A stretch of 64,000 bases of DNA, from positions 30,785,997 to 30,849,996 of the forward strand of contig OW203765.1 in assembly GCA_934045905.1 (NCBI GenBank), given 5' to 3'. How positions within the stretch are numbered: position 1 is the stretch's first letter; each line of letters starts with the position of its first letter. Shown one piece after another: positions 57,083-64,000 of the stretch. The notes below the pieces were generated by a model that was not told the DNA's origin, searched no databases, and saw only the letters and a list, made by a program, of their open reading frames with translations. A program made the position numbers and the translations under genes. The DNA is from Leuctra nigra. Lineage: Eukaryota; Arthropoda; Insecta; Plecoptera; Leuctridae.

Positions 57083-57299
57083 CGTACACTCGGCACAACT
57101 AACATTGATCGTGAAATAAATCTGATTGACTGAAAAATGTAAGATCGCAACATCAGAAGTCAGTCCAAACGATCTATTTGTCTCACTCTAGTAGGTGACC
57201 TCTCATTTTAATGATAATAACAATCTTTGATTGGTATGAAACATGACCAGAAGTCATTCAAATTTGTTCACCGATCAATTTTTGCTGTGCCGAGTGTAC
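57083..57299 (+). mobile_element. MITE family A, best-preserved copy
   Basis: 217 bp. The ends CGTACACTCGGCACA and TGTGCCGAGTGTAC are exact inverted repeats. The core contains GTCTCACTCTAGTAGGTGAC and ATGATAATAACAATCTTTGA. It is the reference for the copies at 46108 and 47763 and a sister of family B (5694, 13286, 63745), which shares GTACACTCG and CTAGTAGGTGA. No coding capacity. Confidence 0.85.
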
Positions 57300-57963
57300 A
57301 TTCAGACAGCTCGCTAAAGCAGTGAGAAGTTGACACGCAGCTAACAGGGCTTCAAATCTCATTCACACTCAACTTCGATAACAGAGTCTGTTTTGGAACG
57401 TTTCTAATTCAACTGTCACAAACAAGCGACTTAGGAGCACTCAACGTATTGTTTTTTCGTTTTCATAGCAGAAGTGTATTTGATGGGTTTCTATGTCAAA
57501 TATTTAACTGGATAAGCGTTTATAAAAATATGAAAATCCACTCTCAACAGAGTCTTAAGAGGATAATCTTGAAAATAATGAAATGTAAAAATCATCCAAT
57601 TATAAATATCTTAAAACTCTCAATAACATTTACATTTTCACAGGCAATATCTTTGGGATTTCCTATGCTTCTATTTAAATCTTCTTCAGGACAACAAAAA
57701 AAGCAAACTTACAATCAAAATCTACTAAATATCTAATCTGACTGAATATTCCAAAAAAGTTACTTCTGAAAACCATCCCATTAGTTCATGGGTTGCGAGA
57801 GTTGGTTGTATTTGACCTAAAAATCAATAAAATAGAAAATCTTCTATTTCGGTAAAATCCATTTACCGTAAGAATAATCGACGTTAATAGATAAAGTGAA
57901 GTCATTTTATTAGATTGCCATCCAGCAATCTATTGGAAACAATATTAACATGATAAATATCGT
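57300..57963. other. Gene-free stretch
   Basis: A 95-codon chance ORF at 57449 shows no family features. Nothing else. Confidence 0.5.
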
Positions 57964-58251
57964 TACAGCAGTGCGATTGTATAACTTCTTAGCCGAGATA
58001 ATGGATCGTTATCGATACCAATTGATGAAAGTAATTTAGCCTATCAGAAGGTATTTACCTTCTGATAGGCTAAAGCAATTCAAAGTGCGTAAAGTCAACT
58101 TCCTGAGATAAATAATGTGATTACATTTCATATCCTCGTAGCTTTTGCACAATTCTAATGATTAAAAATTATATTAATAGTTTACTTTCATCAATTGGTA
58201 TAGATAACGATCCATTATCTCGGCTAAGAAAGTTATACAATCGCCCTGCAG
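57964..58251. mobile_element. Foldback element with an inner perfect hairpin
   Basis: Bases 57964-58034 and 58182-58251 are near-perfect inverted copies of about 70 bp (GCGATTGTATAACTTCTTAG and AGCCGAGATAATGGATCGTT in the left arm). Just inside the left arm a second, independent hairpin (58035-58074) has a perfect 19-bp stem TTTAGCCTATCAGAAGGTA with a 2-base loop. No coding capacity. Confidence 0.85.
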
Positions 58252-58404
58252 ATATTTTACAGTCATTACAATCGTATTCAAAATTGAGCTAAATGACTAT
58301 AGCTTGACCTTAGCTTTCAAGGTCGTCATTCTTACGCTGAATGGATCTGATACATAATGTTACTTTTGTAGGTCATGATTTTCTTTTTATTGAAGCCGAA
58401 GCCA

Positions 58405-58740
58405 CTATTCGAGAAAATAAGGAACACGACTGACCTCCGATGGATTCATTGGTACTAGACATAGGGGGGAACAGTAAGGATATCAGGGGGATATTTATAT
58501 AAATAAATTGTATTAAATTTGCATTAGTTGTGTGTTATGGTTGAAAAAGTAAACTTGTAACTAAATTTTAATTTTAATTGTTTCTCCTTTTTCACTGCCC
58601 TGTGGAAACACGAACATCAAAATAAAAAAGTGCATCTAAAAAGTTCCTGACAGAAGTGGCTCCATCACGTATCGCTTATTTGTTCGAATAACTATGGTGA
58701 AAACGCCACTCATGAATGAGGTACAAGGGACATATAACTA
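58405..58740 (+). repeat. Dispersed repeat D, copy 2
   Basis: Shares TTCGAGAAAATAAGGAAC, TGGTACTAGA and AGTGGCTCCATCACGTATC with 53305-53560, in the same order but with different spacing. Confidence 0.5.
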
Positions 58741-61640
58741 CAAAATACATCATATTCCCTACATATTACTTCTGCTAACATCTACAAATTATCATTAATT
58801 CTCTACCAAGCTGAACTGCACTATCTTGTAAACGCTGGGACTTAAACGTCAGATTACCGGAGCTGCATTATAAACCTTGGTGTACACTCAGCTGACATTT
58901 GCAATATATCTTACGTGAAAGTTTGCCAAGTAGGATACGTGTCGTGAAATTAAAACGCGGCATTATCTGGTGCACTTTATCACGCTGGACTGACATCGAC
59001 CGCTGGACCGTGGTGCTGGAGGAAGAATCAGTAATCAGCTGACACGGACAAGAATAATTGCTATTGGATGAAGCTGCAATGATAGTGCAGTAATTCTCCA
59101 GTAATTATGGTGGTTCTGCAGTTGGGGCTAGGAATACGCTGAGGTGCATTATAAGCAAGCCGTCGAAATGAATAAAGACCTACTACCACATATTTTATTT
59201 CAGACAATTCATAGTACAGCAGAGTATAAACGAGAAATCAATTTCCTGTGAAATAATTGACAAACGATAACTTTGTTAGGGATTGTAAACTCTGCATTTG
59301 ATACAGTCAAAGCTAGGATTATAATCCTAGGTCAAAACATGCCGTCTCGTGCTAACGTAAAGCACTAAGGTCAAATGTTTCGGCTCGATGTATTACATTT
59401 GACCAGATTGCCAGGTAACCTGAAGCAGTAGCGCAATCCAAACATAGAGCGAATGTTAATGGTGAAATTAGTGGATCGATCTTGCTAGAAATCATCACAT
59501 TTTCAACCTATAAATCAGTTTTTCGTTCAAATGAAGTTACCAATTTTGCTTGAAATCTATATACCAAATATTTTATGAATAATTTGCCTTAACCGGTGTT
59601 TCGTTTGAGCTTTATTGCGAAAAGAACAATCAAACAAACAACAAACTATTCATGTCATAGGTAGTGAGTGGATACCCTAGCTGCAATATCTCCCCCCCCC
59701 CCCCCACCCCCCGCTCAAATTCAATGATACGCCACTGAATTCAGTAATACAAACTCTGACAACAGAATTCAAACCAAACCGCACGTGAATCCTTAATTAT
59801 GAAAGCGTTATCTTTCATTACAATATGCTCGAGCAAGTTTTAATAAATGCATGGAACACATTATTGTTGAATAGCATCACTTGAATTCCACATTCCTTGG
59901 CCGGTGTGAAATGAGCAACATGAAAGCGCGCAATGCAGACCGACGTTGCGGATGAGTGGCCATGTTGGTTTGGTCATGTTGTGGTTATGTTGTGGACACT
60001 TGACCACACTTGTGTCTTGCTAATGTGTACAGATACTACGTTCAGTTAACATTTCATATTTCATCATTCTATTTCTCTTTCAAAGTTGTATTATTTTTGT
60101 TGTTCTTCGGATGATCTGTAATTTTAAGTCATTTTCGATCGTTTGATTTTCGAGCTTTGCTCTTTTTGTATTAATATTTTGTAACTTTTCGATTTTTTCA
60201 CGCTGTTTTTTTTTATTTGTTCACACTTTAATTGAAAAACAATGCTCAGTTTTCTTTTACAGAAAGCTGAGGGTGTGACCGTTGTACACTTTTGTAATAA
60301 AACTATCTTTTGACATTTGACTGATGTCAACAAATACAGTTATATTGAAGTATTCTCTTACACAATGACTCATGTCACCATTACAAATATGATTGGATGA
60401 AGGCGGAATTACTGTTTTTTGAGCTCATTCAAGAATCATTGAAATGGACATCAGGCCTTTTATCTCTGAGAAATCGTGCTTTAACAAAAAAAAAATCCTG
60501 GAGTGAAATACTACTTAGATAGATCGAGAACGTCCTCTCACTCCTTATTCTTGGCTCTGTTTAAGTTTGCAACCTGTTGATTAATTGCCAAACAAGTGCT
60601 CTATCTTCAACATAATTATTGTATTAAACCATTTCATTTGATTTGTGATACTCTCTGACTTATTTGAACTTGAATAATGATGATAAAATGGACAAGTCTT
60701 CGAATTCCCAGCTGATTGGGGAAGTTGGACGTTGGAGCTAATTGGGTTGGTCCAAGCGAGACATAGATTCAGTGGAAGTATATTCATCTTCTGGGTATCT
60801 TTATCCAGAGGATTATTAATATGTTACCTCATTGGCGAGCAGAATCTGTATTGTCAGATGGACGGATGATGAAGGCAAATGGAACACATTTTAATGAATT
60901 GCTTATATTTACGTATGGTTAGATTTTTAGAATTTGATGTCTTTCGGGAATTTACTATCACCAGAATATGCCTTTGGTCCGTTTATCAATTATGGTGGTC
61001 ATTCCAGGAATTTCATTGGTTGCTACCATGGCAATGTACTCCTAATCAACTGTTTTAATTTAACAGAGCATTGAAATACTGTACCTTAATTTATTATTGG
61101 AAAAATTTGATTAACTGTCAGAAAACAGAAATTTTTACCAGGAAGGAGAGCCAAAATATATCAATTTTAATAAATGTGTTCACTGACAAGTTAGAACATG
61201 AGATAAGGATACGATCGTGAGGATGTAATAAAAGTGATGAAATGAAAAGTTATTGTTTAGATCTTGTAAAGAGAACGTAACTAAAACACATGAAAACATT
61301 TCAAGTGTTTTTATGAGCTTTCTGAATATACCCTCTGCTTTTAGAAAATATTGACACAACGTCTTGAAAAACGCAATTGAAATGTCGATTTGTATGGAAG
61401 ATAGATACAAGTTTCAACGTAAAACTTCGTTTATCTCAGTTTCATGCGAATGTGACTCCGAGCGTTCTTTCCCTGTACCCTTCTAGTTGTCCACGCTTGC
61501 GGCTGAAGATATCGACCCGACTTGACATGTCCTTTTGGTTGGTAACCACAAGATAATTTACATTGATTAGAGGACATTATGTCACAAATGAAATGAATAG
61601 GAACCGCGGTCAACCGGATTTGACGACAGAGCCAACTTGC
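58741..61640. other. Gene-free stretch with a poly-C tract
   Basis: CCCC tracts at 59692-59712 lie near GATACGCCACTGA, which resembles the right end of a hAT-type MITE, but no left end was matched. Palindrome AGGATTATAATCCT at about 59316. Chance ORFs only. Confidence 0.45.
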
Positions 61641-61740
61641 TCCTGCATATTACAGTCAAGTCAGTGAGAAGGATCGAACCCCTGTCTCCAGGTGAGAGGT
61701 TAAAGAGTCAACAACTTTCTTGCCGCGTGACAATTTTATC
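61640..61740 (-). repeat. Weak tRNA-like sequence
   Basis: The minus strand has a T-arm-like AGGGGTTCGATCCTTCT preceded by CTCTCACCTGGAGACAG and GTTGTTGACTC. The D arm and acceptor stem do not form well. It may be a decayed tRNA-derived SINE. Confidence 0.3.
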
Positions 61741-63744
61741 ATGGCCTTCTAGAGTGAGATGAGAAGCTTGTCACCGTGACAAGAAAGTTCTCGTTTTATG
61801 TGATCGTACCCATGTAGCGTTTTCATCACAAGTGAAGTGTCTATGGCAATCAGCTTTCTATCTCACCTCCTATTCTTTTACTTCATCATTCCCGTTTCGT
61901 CTGGAATCCGATGCGGTGCAATGTTAATCCATATGGCCGAGAATCCGTTTCCAGCAGAATCAAGAATTTTAAAGATTTAGAATAGGCATTTAGGAAAATT
62001 CTAGGTTTCCATGGGGAGATTGCTGCCGTAATAAATACGAATTTCTCATAATTGTAACTTTGACCAAATATTACCAAAACGTTTTGAAATGGACGAAAAT
62101 CACTTTTGATTTGAACATTTTCCCGGACCCGCTGACTGCACCAAGTCCCTATAGTTTCGTGCACAAACGTGTTTTTCCCAGAAAATAAAAGATTTGTAAT
62201 CTAATTTGGATTGCACCTTTTGTGATCTTGGAAAGAGGAGAATTTTATTCTGAACAATGTAGAAATGGAGCATAAAACGTTGAGAACTTATTGTCTAACT
62301 TCTGCATCCATCTTTCATTACGACACGAGATAACCTTTGTCGTGTCGTCTTCAAAAAATAAATAAAAAATAACCGAGTTAATCCCGCGACTTAACGTCAG
62401 TAAGATAAATTAAAAACGTTCTATCTAACTGTATTCTAACCACAGTATATTATGTTTGCTTTGTGAAAGCGTCCCTTTAATTATAATTAAGTTAACTGAA
62501 TATTCATGTAATTTTTTACCACGCACGAAAACCAATTAATGCTCATATAATAAAAGTCGGTTTTATAAAAAACAGGCAAGTTGAAGAAAGATTGTTCTGC
62601 TATACTACCATGTTTACAATGGTGGTAACCCACATTGTCGAGAAATTATATTAATATGTATTAAAATATTAATACCCAGAGTGCATACCGTTGCAATTTG
62701 GCAACCTCAAAATACCTATAAGCATATAAGCTACAAAACATTTGTTCGCGTGTCGCACGCAAAACTAGGATCCATGTTTTTGTCAAAGTGCAACAATTAA
62801 ATTCAATAGAATATTGGTGTACATTTCTTTATTTTGTCATTATTTTCAATAAGCTTAAAAAAATCATAGAATGTATACAATTGTAATTGTAAATCATTTG
62901 TGTTTTATTGAATGGTTACACCACACATTTTAATTTCAACATTTATATAAATATTTTTTTTTAAATTGGGATTTAAAAAAATATATATATACAGCAAATT
63001 TTTATTTTTTATCTTATAAACCTATGTTTCTTTCAGAGGAAATGTTATCTACATAAAAAGATTATCAGGATGCGTAGGGCTTGAAATGTGTATAATGACT
63101 TAGTGTTACATCTTCACAACGAGCGATATGTAAAATCACCGAAGAATGGTTGTAATTTTGTGTTCGCATCAGTGACATAAAGCTACTATTAATGTCATTT
63201 GTTCTCATGGATTTATACACAGTAAAAGTCTTCAACTGATGACCTAAATCCAAAACCAGTCGGAACTTACTTGAAGTTGAATATAAAGTGCTGCTTGAGG
63301 GTTTCATATCTGCTATAAAACACAAATTTTATTATAATACGAATTTATTACACCTTTTAACAAATACACAGCTTTAAAATTTTATTTTACTGTTTCTGAA
63401 CAAGGAAGGCAATAGGCATGTAGTTTAAGTATCAGCGTTAAGGATTTATAAAAAATTAGTATTGAATTGTACTTCAATACTCAGTCAATTATCTATTTTA
63501 ATAAATTTGATAATTGATTATTAACATTTCATAAAATGATAACTTTAATAATGTATCAAGGACTTCATTAATCAAGGACTTGACATACTAATTAAGTTCA
63601 ACCAGGAGAGCTTTTCATACATCACACCCTCGTTTCTCACAGTCATTCCTTTCAAATTAGCACCTGTTCGGCTGTTGTTTACCTCTAATTAGTTGAAAGA
63701 TGAAGGTAATCGTCGATAAAATTTACATTTTGCAAGATCCTTGG
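61741..63744. other. Gene-free stretch
   Basis: AT-rich, with a short (TA)n tract at about 62980. Frames of 92 and 86 codons at 61886 and 63065 have no recognisable features. Confidence 0.5.
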
Positions 63745-63897
63745 GTACTTGGCCATGTTTTAACACGGTATTTGAACGAAACCGATTGGCTGCTGATCAG
63801 GTTCCTTGACAATCAATCCTTGTTATTATCTTATCAGAGCTCATCTACTAGAGTAAGATAGCAAGTAAGCATAGACTTCATCGGATGATGCCATCAT
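63745..63897 (-). mobile_element. MITE family B, partial copy 3
   Basis: ACGGTATTTGAACGAAACCG, GATTGGCTGCTGATCAGGTT and TCGGATGATGCCATCA follow the 5694 copy. The 3' side is cut off just before another inverted-repeat element begins at 63904, which may have inserted into it. Confidence 0.65.
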
Positions 63898-63903
63898 TAG
63901 GTC

Positions 63904-64000
63904 TGTTCGTTTACCGTGCCAAAAGCTACAGCAAACTGCCACAAGTACACATCATCCAATCAGATGGTTCTTCTGTAGCTTTTGGCAGGGTAAACGAACA
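63904..64000. mobile_element. 97-bp MITE at the window edge
   Basis: The ends TGTTCGTTTACCGTGCCAAA and the complementary TTTGGCAGGGTAAACGAACA give inverted repeats of about 27 bp with one or two mismatches, extending through AGCTACAG. The right end coincides with the last base of the window, so its target duplication cannot be read. Confidence 0.75.

Noticed and set aside
59690..59760. hAT-type MITE at the poly-C tract
   Set aside because: A right-end-like GATACGCCACTGA is present, but the left end and an 8-bp duplication could not be matched.

Overview
The window is AT-rich eukaryotic DNA with scattered transposable elements and no host protein-coding gene I can defend. The Jockey-type LINE, the Penelope-like retroelement with a GIY-YIG domain, and the many short inverted-repeat elements (one with GCCCGGTTGTAC ends) suggest an arthropod, probably an insect and perhaps a hemipteran. 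That placement is inference. There are no bacterial operons, CRISPR arrays or phage genes.

Layout. 1-1850: nested inverted-repeat elements around a 143-bp tandem array. 4.2-5.9 kb and 12.7-13.5 kb: copies of a long degenerate repeat, each followed by a 200-bp miniature inverted-repeat element (MITE). 9.4-12.3 kb: a broken PHD-finger LINE on the minus strand, with its endonuclease deleted and its reverse transcriptase frameshifted. 14.0-14.8 kb: a 200-N gap, a (GA)n tract and a decayed LINE C-terminus. 16.4-17.35 kb: a near-perfect inverted repeat with arms of about 400 bp. 18.9-23.2 kb: a nested tandem duplication whose second copy carries two tRNA-like sequences. 26-31 kb: SINE pieces, an inverted pair of MITE-like sequences and a hAT-type MITE with an 8-bp target duplication.

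33.75-40.83 kb is the information-rich part, all on the minus strand. It holds an apparently intact two-ORF Jockey LINE (Gag-like ORF1 overlapping an endonuclease-RT ORF2), a 170-bp tandem array at its 5' side, and next to it a 5'-truncated, strikingly GC-rich Penelope-like ORF (RT plus GIY-YIG). 40.8-64 kb is again AT-rich, with MITEs, SINEs, LTR relics, G-rich tracts, a candidate promoter with non-coding first exon near 54.4 kb, and a foldback element near 58 kb.

Best candidates for something undescribed: (i) the 3' region of the Jockey LINE and related fragments carries a perfect histone-mRNA-type stem-loop, preceded by a second hairpin whose stem appears to covary between copies; (ii) the long hairpin at 16.4-17.35 kb, a possible hairpin-RNA source; (iii) the nested repeat complex in the first 1.9 kb. 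The LINE and Penelope ORFs encode machinery for their own copying. Nothing else in the window forms a recognisable pathway.
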